From an uncultured Bacteroidales bacterium (GTDB lineage: Bacteria; Bacteroidota; Bacteroidia; Bacteroidales; Paludibacteraceae): a stretch of 45,092 bases of DNA. Both the position numbers and the translations under genes were made by a program. The notes under the pieces were generated by a model. It saw only the letters and a list, made by a program, of their open reading frames with translations. It was not told the origin of the DNA and made no database searches. The stretch is from the NCBI GenBank assembly GCA_900319005.1, contig ONMV01000010.1, positions 1 through 45,092 on the forward strand, in the 5' to 3' direction. Positions 34,954-43,362 of the stretch are shown piece by piece (position 1 is the stretch's first letter; every line of letters begins with the position of its first letter).

Positions 34954-36228
34954 ATGGATAAATTGTTCACTCCCTTCCAACTGGGGCCTATCACACTGCG
35001 GAATCGAATTATCCGCAGTGCTGCTTTCGAAAATATGGCGCGCAAAAATGCGCCTACACAACAATTACAGGACTATCACGTGAGTGTAGCTCGCGGCGGA
35101 GTAGGTATGACGACGGTAGCGTACTGCGCAGTGGATCTGAGCGGTGTTTCCTTTGACGGTCAGCTCTATGTTCGTCCGGAGATAATCCCCGATATGAAGA
35201 AGATGACCGACGCTATCCATGCGGAGGGTGCGAAAGCGAGTATCCAATTGGGACACTGCGGCAACATGACGCATATATACACCTGTCATTGCATCCCCGT
35301 GAGCGCAGATACATGGTTTAATCTCTATAGCCCGACTATTCACCGCGCCCTCAAAGTGGCGGAGATCAAGAACCTCGTTAAGAAATTCGGAGAGGCGGTC
35401 GATTGGGCACGAGAGTGCGGCTTTGACTGCGTGGAGATCCATGCGGGTCATGCCTATCTGCTTTCCCAGTTCATCGCTCCTAGAACCAACCACCGCCGCG
35501 ATGAGTACGGCGGCTCGTTTGAGAACCGTGTCCGTTTCATGAACGAAGTGCTGGACGAGGTGATGGCGCACGCCAAAGATGATATGGCGGTAGTCGTTAA
35601 AACGAACATGTGGGATGACTGCTGGCATGGTGTGACGATCGAAGAGGGTATCAAAGTAGCGAAAGAGATAGCCAAGCATAAGGTACATGGTATCGTTCTC
35701 TCGGGAGGCACCGTGAGCCGCAGTCCGATGACAATTCTTGGCGGTGCAATGCCCTATAAGACCTTGGCGCATTACATGGATATGAAATCGTTTTGGTGGC
35801 TCAAAGCCGCTCTGAATATCCCCGGTGTACACCAGATCATGCTGCCTACCAAGCCGTTCAAAGAACTCTATTTCATGGACAAAGCGAAACTATTCCAAGA
35901 AGCGCTGAAGGAATGTGACGTGCCCCTCATCTACGTAGGCGGCGTGCAGAGTGGCGATAACTGCCAGCAGATCATGGACGAGGGTTTTGAACTCTTCCAG
36001 ATAGCCCATGTGCTGATCAAGGATTCCGATTTCGTGAAGCATGTGCAGTCTGACCCGCATTATCATGCCGGTTGCGGACGATCGAACTACTGTGTAGGAC
36101 GTATGTACACGCTCGATATGAAATGTCATGAGTGCGTAGAGCGTGACGGAGAAGTCATCGCCCCGCGTATCAAACGTGAAATAGCCAAATTAGAAGAAGA
36201 TGCTCGCCTTAGTAACAGGAGCAAGTAG
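34954..36228 (+). CDS. Old-Yellow-Enzyme family NADH:flavin oxidoreductase, single domain
   Basis: 424 residues, an FMN barrel of the type that reduces activated C=C bonds. PFQLGPITLRNRIIRSAAFEN at the N-terminus, IQLGHCGN, and EIHAGHAYLLSQFIAPRTN followed by RRDEYGGSFENRVRF are the hallmark motifs. The C-terminal Cys cluster CX5CX10CX2C (about residues 375-395) suggests an iron-sulfur cluster. There is no C-terminal FAD/NADH domain as in 2,4-dienoyl-CoA reductase. In gut Bacteroidales and relatives such proteins have been reported as delta4-3-ketosteroid 5-beta-reductases. It starts 53 bases after the SRD5A-like gene, across short repeats. The substrate here is inferred from the neighbours. 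Confidence 0.88.
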   Translation: MDKLFTPFQLGPITLRNRIIRSAAFENMARKNAPTQQLQDYHVSVARGGVGMTTVAYCAVDLSGVSFDGQLYVRPEIIPDMKKMTDAIHAEGAKASIQLGHCGNMTHIYTCHCIPVSADTWFNLYSPTIHRALKVAEIKNLVKKFGEAVDWARECGFDCVEIHAGHAYLLSQFIAPRTNHRRDEYGGSFENRVRFMNEVLDEVMAHAKDDMAVVVKTNMWDDCWHGVTIEEGIKVAKEIAKHKVHGIVLSGGTVSRSPMTILGGAMPYKTLAHYMDMKSFWWLKAALNIPGVHQIMLPTKPFKELYFMDKAKLFQEALKECDVPLIYVGGVQSGDNCQQIMDEGFELFQIAHVLIKDSDFVKHVQSDPHYHAGCGRSNYCVGRMYTLDMKCHECVERDGEVIAPRIKREIAKLEEDARLSNRSK

Positions 36229-36979
36229 CGGAATAGGCTTGCAGTACGCAACGCAACTCGCACGCGATTATCAATGCGACTTGCTGCTGGTCAGCAACCA
36301 GCAGAAAGAGTTAGACGAGGTAGCTCATGACCTCGCCGAGCAGTTCCATGTGAAGACAATCCCACATTTTGCGGACCTCAGCGAACATGATGCCGCTGAG
36401 AAATTATACGCATGGTGTCAGGAAAAAGGGTATGAAGTGGATGTGCTGATCAATAATGCCGGCGTTTTCTTTTTCAACGAATATTGCCAAACGGACATTA
36501 AGCGAATTGATCTGATGCTGCAACTTCATGTGGTGACGGTAGCAAAGATGACGAGGCTCTTTGCCGCAGATATGTGCGCGCGTAGGCGTGGGTATATATT
36601 AAATATGAGTAGTATGTCCGCATGGATGGCGATGCCTGGTATTCAGACCTACAATGCCACCAAAGCATTCATCTATAATTTCTCGAAGTCCCTTTGGTAC
36701 GAACTGAAACCCTACAACGTTCATATCACAGTCATGGCACCAGGGGCAGTAGATACAGGTCTCTTCGGTTTGGCTCCAAACTTACGCAAGTTAGCGGTTA
36801 ACCTAACGGTCTCGATACCTCCGGAGAAACTGGTCAAAAGGGCATTGAAGAAACTCTTCAAGGGCAAGAAAGCCGACACTCCGGGCTTCATCAACTGGCT
36901 CTCCACACCTATGTTGAAACATACGCCGGATTGGGTTCTCCTCTTCGCCCAAAAGAAACTGAAACGATTCATGAAATAA
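36200..36979 (+). CDS. SDR-family dehydrogenase, hydroxysteroid-dehydrogenase-like
   Basis: 259 residues. ALVTGASSGIGLQYA at the N-terminus binds the cofactor; NNAGVFFF lies near residue 88, and the catalytic Ser is near NMSSMSAWM with YNATKAF (Tyr-x3-Lys) near 153. The C-terminal helix region resembles 17-beta-hydroxysteroid dehydrogenase 3/12-type and 3-beta-type enzymes, but the substrate cannot be read. It begins 29 bases inside the OYE gene, at a position matching the usual SDR start, so the two are tightly coupled. With the two reductases upstream, a keto-to-hydroxyl step on the same substrate is likely, an inference. Confidence 0.86.
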   Translation: MLALVTGASSGIGLQYATQLARDYQCDLLLVSNQQKELDEVAHDLAEQFHVKTIPHFADLSEHDAAEKLYAWCQEKGYEVDVLINNAGVFFFNEYCQTDIKRIDLMLQLHVVTVAKMTRLFAADMCARRRGYILNMSSMSAWMAMPGIQTYNATKAFIYNFSKSLWYELKPYNVHITVMAPGAVDTGLFGLAPNLRKLAVNLTVSIPPEKLVKRALKKLFKGKKADTPGFINWLSTPMLKHTPDWVLLFAQKKLKRFMK

Positions 36980-36996
36980 TTCAAATGGGTACCATT

Positions 36997-38493
36997 ATGA
37001 AACACTTAACCTTCATTTTCACACTCTGCTTTGTTTCGATGGCAGTGTGTGCTAACGTCATTACCTACACGGCAGATGACCAAACAATCTTCCCGAATCC
37101 GGAAAGAGGTTTTACGGATGAGTTAGGTGGAGAAACAATGCTTTCTGACTCCAAAAATCATGTGGTTAAACCTGAGGCGGATTGGTATTTTGAGGAGTTT
37201 GGAGGCAAGCAAACGCTTACCGTACTGATCTATTATTTAGGCAATTACAGGACTAAAGGCCTGTCGGATAAGATACTGCAGGGCTTTGATGAAGACATGC
37301 AAATCCTTCGGGATAACGGCTTTAAGTGCGTGCTGCGTTTTGCCTATGATTGGAATTCCAAAAACGATGCGGAACTACAGTGGGTCAAACGTCATATTGA
37401 GCAGTTAAAACCTCATTTGGCTGCTAATTCCGATGTGATCTATGTGATGGAGACCGGCTTTGTAGGTCAGTGGGGCGAGTGGTACTATAGTTCAAATTTT
37501 GGGAATGAGACGCAGAAACTGAATAATAACCGTCGTCAGGTTTTGGAGGCTATGTTAGATGCCTGTCCGTCCAACCGTTTCTTGCTGGTTCGTTATCCGC
37601 TTATCAAACTAAGTTATTTAGGCGATGAGGTTCCTTTGAGTTCCGAAGAGGCATTCTCGGGTTCAATCCGTGCCCGTATTGGACATCATAATGATGCGTT
37701 CTTGGCGGATTGGGGGAATGACGGAACATATGGACGTGATGGCGATGGACCTGATGATGACCCTGTTCTTCGTCAGTATATTGCGGATGAGACCCTGTAT
37801 GTGCCAAATGGCGGCGAGACGAATGTGGAGGGCTCTTTGGCAAGCCAAGTATATAAACAGGCCGAGAGCGAGATGAGCAAATATCATTGGTCCTTCTGCG
37901 GCTATAGTTATTCGCGCGATGTGACAGACAAATGGCGTTCCTCCGGTATCTATGCTAATCTGGATCGTAAGATGGGTTATCGCTATCAACTGACGACCGC
38001 AACTATCCCTTCGGCAGTTAATCCCGGAGGCGAAGCTCGTGTCGTGCTGAAGATTAAAAATGCCGGATATGCTCCGCTCTATAATGAACGTAAAGTGTAT
38101 ATCGTCCTCAAAAATGGTAATAAGAGTTATTCCATCCCCTTGCAATCCGACCCACGTCGATGGAAACCTAATGGGGTAGTCACCACGATAGATGAAACGC
38201 TCTCCATTCCCGCAGAGATACCTGCCGGTACGTATCAGCTGTACCTCCATATGCCGGACGCAGCTGAGAGTCTGGCAGCCGATCCGCGCTATGCCGTGCG
38301 CTTCGCCAATGTAGGTACATGGGACGCCACGACGGGTATGAATAAGCTCAATACCACGATGGAGATAACAGGCAGTACGGCGATTAACCAAAAGCAAACC
38401 GCCCCGCAGGTGGATAAGATCCTGCGAGACGGTCAGTTAATGATCCGCAAAAACGGCAAACTATATACCGTCCAAGGTACGGAGTTATTTTAA
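36997..38493 (+). CDS. Secreted DUF4874/DUF4832 protein
   Basis: About 498 residues. The longest frame starts 66 bases earlier inside the SDR end, but MKHLTFIFTLCFVSMAVCAN at 36997 is a clean signal peptide, so I use it. FPNPERGF near residue 32 marks the DUF4874 start, ETGFVGQWGEWYYSS is the barrel-like centre, and DAFLADWGNDGTYG begins DUF4832. A beta-rich module follows (residues 340-460). The end, KILRDGQLMIRKNGKLYTVQ, resembles the C-terminal tail of type IX-secreted proteins in Bacteroidales. Probable surface or extracellular polysaccharide-related role, unproven. It overlaps the S41 gene by nine bases. Confidence 0.82.
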   Translation: MKHLTFIFTLCFVSMAVCANVITYTADDQTIFPNPERGFTDELGGETMLSDSKNHVVKPEADWYFEEFGGKQTLTVLIYYLGNYRTKGLSDKILQGFDEDMQILRDNGFKCVLRFAYDWNSKNDAELQWVKRHIEQLKPHLAANSDVIYVMETGFVGQWGEWYYSSNFGNETQKLNNNRRQVLEAMLDACPSNRFLLVRYPLIKLSYLGDEVPLSSEEAFSGSIRARIGHHNDAFLADWGNDGTYGRDGDGPDDDPVLRQYIADETLYVPNGGETNVEGSLASQVYKQAESEMSKYHWSFCGYSYSRDVTDKWRSSGIYANLDRKMGYRYQLTTATIPSAVNPGGEARVVLKIKNAGYAPLYNERKVYIVLKNGNKSYSIPLQSDPRRWKPNGVVTTIDETLSIPAEIPAGTYQLYLHMPDAAESLAADPRYAVRFANVGTWDATTGMNKLNTTMEITGSTAINQKQTAPQVDKILRDGQLMIRKNGKLYTVQGTELF

Positions 38494-40116
38494 TTCCTGC
38501 AGCGCGCGTTTGAGTTCTTTATCAAAACGCAACTGAAAGGCTGCTTGGCCCCGTTGGTAGTAATAACGCAATACTATCTCGGCGCCAAGCAGTTCTTTTA
38601 CTTCCTCTTTATGACGCTCGATGGCTGTGCGGAAATTCGGACGCAAAACAGACTCGATATCTTCTAGTTGCTTGATGGTCGCCGAATCAATATCTTCGTT
38701 CTTTGCCATCTTGAGCATGTCATCGAAGAACTTGCTTGTCTCCGTCTCATATTTGAATCCGCGTTCATCAAGGTACGCACAAAACTCCTCTATATCCGCA
38801 TCGCTCAGCTCGAATACCTCCGGCGTAGCAATGGAGTCGTGAAGGCGGTGGTAACGCGTTGCGAAATCAAAGAAATAATGGTTGATATAGAGTGTATAGC
38901 AAATATCCACCTTCGACGAATCCGTAATCACAATGTCCGGTAGAATACCTCCCGCTGTGTCTTTCTTGAGCTCGTGACCCTTTTGCCGCTCACTGTAATC
39001 AATCGCCTGAATGCACCGACCGGAGGGTAGGTAGTACTTGCTGGTAGTCACTTTGATGTGTCCTCCATATGCGATGGGACGAACATTCTGCACTAATCCT
39101 TTACCATACGTGCGCTGACCAATCAGTTTGGCGCGCCCTAAGTCTTGCAATGCACCGGAGACAATTTCGCTCGCAGAAGCAGAGTTCTTATCCACCAGCA
39201 GCACGATAGGCAGGTCTTTATAGCGCGGGTTATTACGGGTCTTATAGACACGGTTACTGTTCGCTGTCTTGCCGCGCGTTTCCACTATAGTCTGGTCACG
39301 TTCCACAAAGAGGTTCACGATTTGCAAGGCTTCGTCAACGATACCTCCGCCGTTACTGCGCAGGTCAATAATCAGCTTGCGGGCACCCTTGGTATAATAC
39401 ATCTCGTCTAGAGCGTTGGTAAATGCGTTGGCTGAGCCCTCCGTGAACTCGCTAAATGCGATGTAAGCAACAGGTTGGGGCAGGGTATCGTCCTTAATAA
39501 CGGCATAATAGCGAACAGGATCCATGTGTATATCCTCGCGTACGATGGAGACCTCAAACGGTTTTTCCACTCCCTCTCGCTCCAGTTCGAGCACAACTGT
39601 AGTTCCCGGTTCGCCGCGTAAGTTATTGCTCACTTCACTTACCGTCAAACCCACTGTGCTCTTTCCGTCCACACGAAGAATTCGGTCACCCGCTTGTACA
39701 CCCGCCCGTTGGGCAGGCTTGCCCTCATAGGGATTCACCGCATAAGTCCAAAGGGAGTCCTTGTCTACTTTCGACTTGCGATGGGACGTCTTCATATCGG
39801 GGCGGGGACGCTGCTGGATAATACTACCAATACCTCCGTATTTGCCGGTAGTCAACATACGCAAATCGCGGTCTTTTTGCTTGGAGTAATAGATGGTGTA
39901 GGGGTCTATCTTATGCAGCATAGCGTTAATGGCGGTCTCCGTCAAGTCCTCGTAATTGAGGGTGTCCACATAATTGACATCTACCTGACGCAATACATCC
40001 GTGAAGATATCAATACTCTCATTCACACGCGTAGTCTTCTGCCGCTCTTGAGCAGAGAGGATGGAATAAGGAATAAGGAATAAGGATAAAAGACTTATTA
40101 CTATTTGTCTGTTCAT
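38485..40116 (-). CDS. ctpA: S41-family C-terminal processing protease
   Basis: 543 residues. A signal peptide is followed by an N-terminal domain, a PDZ domain near 100-200 (DRILRVDGKSTVGLTVSEV), and the S41 core: IIDLRSNGGGIVDEALQIV, then the nucleophile in NSASASEIVSGALQDLGRA and the Lys in RTYGKGLVQ. It cleaves proteins in the periplasm, usually at hydrophobic C-termini. The signal peptide segment LFLIPYSILSAQ is encoded by a 7-base repeat array (40063-40089). It follows coaD by 62 bases. Confidence 0.94.
   Translation of the reverse strand: MNRQIVISLLSLFLIPYSILSAQERQKTTRVNESIDIFTDVLRQVDVNYVDTLNYEDLTETAINAMLHKIDPYTIYYSKQKDRDLRMLTTGKYGGIGSIIQQRPRPDMKTSHRKSKVDKDSLWTYAVNPYEGKPAQRAGVQAGDRILRVDGKSTVGLTVSEVSNNLRGEPGTTVVLELEREGVEKPFEVSIVREDIHMDPVRYYAVIKDDTLPQPVAYIAFSEFTEGSANAFTNALDEMYYTKGARKLIIDLRSNGGGIVDEALQIVNLFVERDQTIVETRGKTANSNRVYKTRNNPRYKDLPIVLLVDKNSASASEIVSGALQDLGRAKLIGQRTYGKGLVQNVRPIAYGGHIKVTTSKYYLPSGRCIQAIDYSERQKGHELKKDTAGGILPDIVITDSSKVDICYTLYINHYFFDFATRYHRLHDSIATPEVFELSDADIEEFCAYLDERGFKYETETSKFFDDMLKMAKNEDIDSATIKQLEDIESVLRPNFRTAIERHKEEVKELLGAEIVLRYYYQRGQAAFQLRFDKELKRALQELK
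40063..40089. repeat. Nearly four 7-base units in the ctpA signal-peptide coding region
   Basis: GGAATAA three times, then GGATAA, on the plus strand. On the coding strand this reads TTATTCC units and yields the hydrophobic core of the signal. Confidence 0.88.
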
Positions 40117-40134
40117 TTTCGATTATTTTCTTTT

Positions 40135-40150
40135 TGCAGGCTTACCTGCA
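40135..40150. other. Short hairpin between coaD and ctpA
   Basis: TGCAGG-CTTA-CCTGCA. Six-base stem, no T-run on the minus strand, so it is a weak candidate for a processing or pause site, not a clear terminator. Confidence 0.4.
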
Positions 40151-40178
40151 TTCTTTTGTCATTGAGCGAAGCAGTCAG

Positions 40179-40628
40179 TTATCTTAGTGTGTTGGGAACG
40201 AAATCGCTCACATCTTTTCCATAGGCATACAGATCGCGCACCAACGTTGAAGAAATATGCGCGTACTCAGGGCGGGTATAAAGGATAACTGTCTCGATAC
40301 CAGCTAATTGTTTATTTGCCTCCGCCATATTACGCTCATACTCAAAATCGCCAATACAACGCATACCACGCAAGATGAACTGGGCGTTCTGCTCTTTTGC
40401 AAAATCTACGGTCAAGCAATCATAGATAGCTACTTTCACGCGCTTCTCGTCGGCAAAAATCTTACGGATGGCTTCCTCACGTTCCCGAATAGGGAAGGTC
40501 TCTTTCTTGGTACTATTACGACCGATACCGATGATAATCTCATCGAATAAATCCAGACCACGTTTCACGATATCGTAGTGGCCAACAGTAAATGGGTCAA
40601 ATGATCCCGGGAATATTGCTCTTTTCAT
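40179..40628 (-). CDS. coaD: Phosphopantetheine adenylyltransferase
   Basis: 149 residues, close to the family's 155-165. It adenylates 4'-phosphopantetheine in CoA synthesis. The nucleotidyltransferase motif FPGSFDPFTVGHYDIVKRG lies at residues 6-24, LRGMRCIGDFEYERNMAEANKQL in the middle, and ISSTLVRDLYAYGKDVSDFVP near the C-terminus. It is followed by the S41 protease, a pairing I recall in other Bacteroidales. The ATG at 40628 is preceded by a 25-base gap after the acyltransferase stop. Confidence 0.96.
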   Translation of the reverse strand: MKRAIFPGSFDPFTVGHYDIVKRGLDLFDEIIIGIGRNSTKKETFPIREREEAIRKIFADEKRVKVAIYDCLTVDFAKEQNAQFILRGMRCIGDFEYERNMAEANKQLAGIETVILYTRPEYAHISSTLVRDLYAYGKDVSDFVPNTLR

Positions 40629-40653
40629 AATTTTAATACTTTACTTTAAACAT

Positions 40654-41676
40654 TCAACATTCATCTTTCAAACTATCCTTATGATTAATCACAGGATTCA
40701 TATACATCTCCTTCAGACGCTCTCTAAGGAAGGTCTCGTCTTTGTCTGACAATTCTATTTTCGCCAACCGGCTCTCCAAGTACGCATCAAATTCTGTGCC
40801 ACGATTATACATCTCGTATCCTTGGAATATATGTCGGTCGATGATATAACACAGATGCTCAATCTGGTCTTTGATGGGCAGACCCCGGTAATAGGGGAAA
40901 CGCTCCAACATCCGGTCGATGTCGTGGTTGATACTGGGCGTCAAACGGTATACTACGTGCCCTTTTTCTCCGCGAATGCCCGTTACCATTGATTCTACAT
41001 CGTCTTTCGCACGTTTACGCCACCTTGGATTATCCCGCTTGAGTTGCATTTCCCGAGCCTTGAGATAGTCACAGGGATCGTACTCATAATTGATACTTAC
41101 GGGGCATATATTCAGCTCTTTCACATAATCGAAGAACTCCTCTATAGGACGGTTCTGCTGCTCAAAATCAATGGTCAGCATATGCAGCACAGCGGCTTGT
41201 GTACGGTCATTACTGTCTTTGGCTCGACCTTCACGCTGTGCCAACCAAATCGATTTGCCATGTTCACGCAAATAGTGAATATACGCCGAGAGTTGTTTGG
41301 CATTCTCCAACTGGGCATGAATTCCGGCTCCGCGCTTAACCACAAAACAACGGTTGAAACGCACGAAGATCTCTATCCATTTATGGGCAAAAAGGTTATT
41401 TCCTATGCCGATGAATGGACGGATGAAATAGCGGAAACGAAGCAGCATTGACAACCATGCAGCGTCCATAACTATATCGCGATGATTAGTCATGAAGAAT
41501 GCACCGTGCTTGATGTCTTGCTCTATGAGCTTTCGATCGCCTAAATAATCCAATTTCAGACCGGTCGTCGTTCGTTTGGATAATATCCACAATGTCGGAA
41601 AGGCAATCAGAAAATCCCAAATGGTCAATAACCATCCAGTTCGATAAGCCCGTATATCTTTAAATGGGTCTTTCAT
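40654..41676 (-). CDS. PlsC-like membrane acyltransferase
   Basis: About 341 residues. It resembles glycerolipid acyltransferases: TNHRDIVMDAAWL near residue 61 is a variant of the NHX4D catalytic block (spacing differs), EGRAKDSND near 150 matches motif III, and CPVSINYEYDPCD near 190 follows. One or two N-terminal hydrophobic segments may anchor it. The longest frame would start at a TTG, but the ATG at 41676 overlaps the YigZ stop by one base (TAATG), so I use it. The exact acceptor is unknown. Confidence 0.82.
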   Translation of the reverse strand: MKDPFKDIRAYRTGWLLTIWDFLIAFPTLWILSKRTTTGLKLDYLGDRKLIEQDIKHGAFFMTNHRDIVMDAAWLSMLLRFRYFIRPFIGIGNNLFAHKWIEIFVRFNRCFVVKRGAGIHAQLENAKQLSAYIHYLREHGKSIWLAQREGRAKDSNDRTQAAVLHMLTIDFEQQNRPIEEFFDYVKELNICPVSINYEYDPCDYLKAREMQLKRDNPRWRKRAKDDVESMVTGIRGEKGHVVYRLTPSINHDIDRMLERFPYYRGLPIKDQIEHLCYIIDRHIFQGYEMYNRGTEFDAYLESRLAKIELSDKDETFLRERLKEMYMNPVINHKDSLKDEC

Positions 41677-42050
41677 TAGCAACTTTCAATTTTCAAATCT
41701 TTGTATTTGTCCAAGGCATCTTTGGATGCTTCCCTGTATGCCACCATTAAGCCTCCAGTGCCTAATAAAGTGCCGCCGAAATAGCGCACTACCACCACAA
41801 GGATATTATCCAATCCGCGGGCATCGATAGACCGTAGAATGGGAGCTCCGGCGGTACCATGCGGCTCTCCGTCATCCTTCGTGCGCCAAAGATTAGCCCC
41901 CAATCGATATGCGTAACAGACATGCCGCGCATCATGGTATTTTTTCTTAAACCATGCAATGCGGGCTTTTGCTTGTTCTTCGTCTGTGATAGGTTCTGCA
42001 AACGCAATGAACTTACTTCCGCGGTCCTTATAGATTCCTTGTGCTACCAA
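41676..42050 (-). CDS. YigZ/IMPACT-family protein, N-terminal domain only
   Basis: 124 residues. GIYKDRGSKFIAFAEPI, KKYHDARHVCYAYRLG, DDGEPHGTAGAPIL and VVVVRYFGGTLLGTGGLM match the conserved N-terminal UPF0029 domain. The C-terminal domain of typical YigZ (about 200 residues in all) is missing, and the frame stops after CYKDLKIESC-like residues built from AT-rich spacer. The only start is TTG (42050), as an in-frame stop lies four codons upstream. The family is linked to translation regulation, with no certain activity. Confidence 0.84.
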   Translation of the reverse strand: MVAQGIYKDRGSKFIAFAEPITDEEQAKARIAWFKKKYHDARHVCYAYRLGANLWRTKDDGEPHGTAGAPILRSIDARGLDNILVVVVRYFGGTLLGTGGLMVAYREASKDALDKYKDLKIESC

Positions 42051-42066
42051 ATTGACTGATTATTAA

Positions 42067-43326
42067 TTAGAGTGCCAATTTTTTACGGATGTCTTCAGGG
42101 ATAGCGTTTTTGTGAACGAGTATGTCGTTCGTTTTGTAACGCATGAACGCTTCGCTGATGTACCAGATACCTTTGTAGTCCGAGCGGAGAGTGCCCCAAC
42201 TATTCTTGACCATGTAGTATTTCTTGCCGTTTTGGTCCTTGGCGATACCGAAGATCTGCATACCATGATCATCGGTAGTTTCCCAATTGTCATAAGCCTG
42301 TTGACGCATCTCTTGTGTGATCTCTTTTTCCGGCAGCGGTTTCTGAGTCAGTTTGGCTTTCTGCTCTTCCTTGCTCATTCCGACCCATTTAGCCATGTCA
42401 CTACCTGTGATGTCTGCTCCTTTTTCGTCCAGCGGCATGACACCGATACCTTTGCGGGTAAAACCTACTTCGCTCACATCAGCGCCCCATGCCAACGTAA
42501 AACCGTTTGCTAAAGCATTGTCTATCACCTCCATTAACTCGTCTATGGGTAAGTTGTACATCTGGTCCATACGCCAGTTGTCCGGCACTTCGAGTGCAAA
42601 AGTCTGATAGAAGGGGTGGTGGGTATAACTGGTGAGCGATACATAATCGTCAGCGTCCAGACCTAAGGATTCTACATATGTCTGAGGTGTGTACATCTGA
42701 CCGTCATACACAAACTCACGCGGACACTTGCCTAAATAAGTGTCGTATATTGCTTGCAGACCTTCACGCCATACAGGAGTCAGTTTCTTCAAGCCTGTTA
42801 AAGCATTCAGATAGCCTCTTGCCACTTTGTCCAACTCTGTATGAACGGGGAGGGTATCTGCAGGAGTGGAACCATAACGAATACCGGGCATCGCTGCTTG
42901 CGGAACCAGACCGTAATGCTTCATGCAGTAGATCACATCATACGCACTTCCGCCGGCCGAAAAATGCGGTTCGTTATACATACGTACGCAGTAAGTAGCG
43001 CGATCCATCATGGTCTTGCTGACTACATACATCTCCGCGAAATCTACTTCGATTCCTTTTATACGAAGCACTTCGCTCTCTAAAAAACCTAAGGTGGAGA
43101 ATGCCCAGCAAGTACTACTGCGGTGCTGGTCCTTTACCGGAGTGATAGCTACACTATCTACGGTAGTGAACACGAAACCGCTATCTGCTTTCGCTTTTTC
43201 TATTTGCGTTGTATCTGCTACAACGCTATCTACTTGCATCGTATCTGCTACAACGCTATCTACTTGCGTCGTATCTACCACGACGCTATCCAGCATCATT
43301 GCTGCTAAAAAAGAAAGTATCAACAT
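42067..43326 (-). CDS. C1-family cysteine peptidase (bleomycin-hydrolase-like)
   Basis: 419 residues. The catalytic Gln67 and Cys73 are in KDQHRSSTCWAFST, the His in DDHGMQIFG near 345 and the Asn in VKNSWG near 368, as in papain and aminopeptidase C. A short hydrophobic N-terminus (LILSFLAAMM) may be a signal. Residues 13-42 are three copies of about VDSVVADTTQ, encoded by 30-base DNA repeats. The ATG at 43326 is immediately preceded by four 8-base repeats that fill the ribosome-site region. Known enzymes of the group act in cytosol, but the N-terminus here suggests export. Confidence 0.9.
   Translation of the reverse strand: MLILSFLAAMMLDSVVVDTTQVDSVVADTMQVDSVVADTTQIEKAKADSGFVFTTVDSVAITPVKDQHRSSTCWAFSTLGFLESEVLRIKGIEVDFAEMYVVSKTMMDRATYCVRMYNEPHFSAGGSAYDVIYCMKHYGLVPQAAMPGIRYGSTPADTLPVHTELDKVARGYLNALTGLKKLTPVWREGLQAIYDTYLGKCPREFVYDGQMYTPQTYVESLGLDADDYVSLTSYTHHPFYQTFALEVPDNWRMDQMYNLPIDELMEVIDNALANGFTLAWGADVSEVGFTRKGIGVMPLDEKGADITGSDMAKWVGMSKEEQKAKLTQKPLPEKEITQEMRQQAYDNWETTDDHGMQIFGIAKDQNGKKYYMVKNSWGTLRSDYKGIWYISEAFMRYKTNDILVHKNAIPEDIRKKLAL
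43204..43293. repeat. Three 30-base tandem repeats in the C1 peptidase gene
   Basis: Units at 43204-43233, 43234-43263 and 43264-43293 encode (VDSVVADTTQ)-like decapeptides, just after the N-terminal hydrophobic segment. Confidence 0.9.
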
Positions 43327-43327
43327 G

Positions 43328-43359
43328 TCTTTAACTCTTTAACTCTTTAACTCTTTAAC
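43328..43359. repeat. Four 8-base units in the C1 peptidase ribosome-site region
   Basis: TCTTTAAC four times on the plus strand, GTTAAAGA on the coding strand, ending one base before the ATG at 43326. Each unit holds AAAGAG, a weak Shine-Dalgarno-like core. Confidence 0.9.
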
Positions 43360-43362
43360 ACT

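Noticed and set aside
36931-36996. N-terminal extension of the DUF4832 gene
   Set aside because: It overlaps the SDR gene end and would hide the signal peptide; the later ATG fits better.
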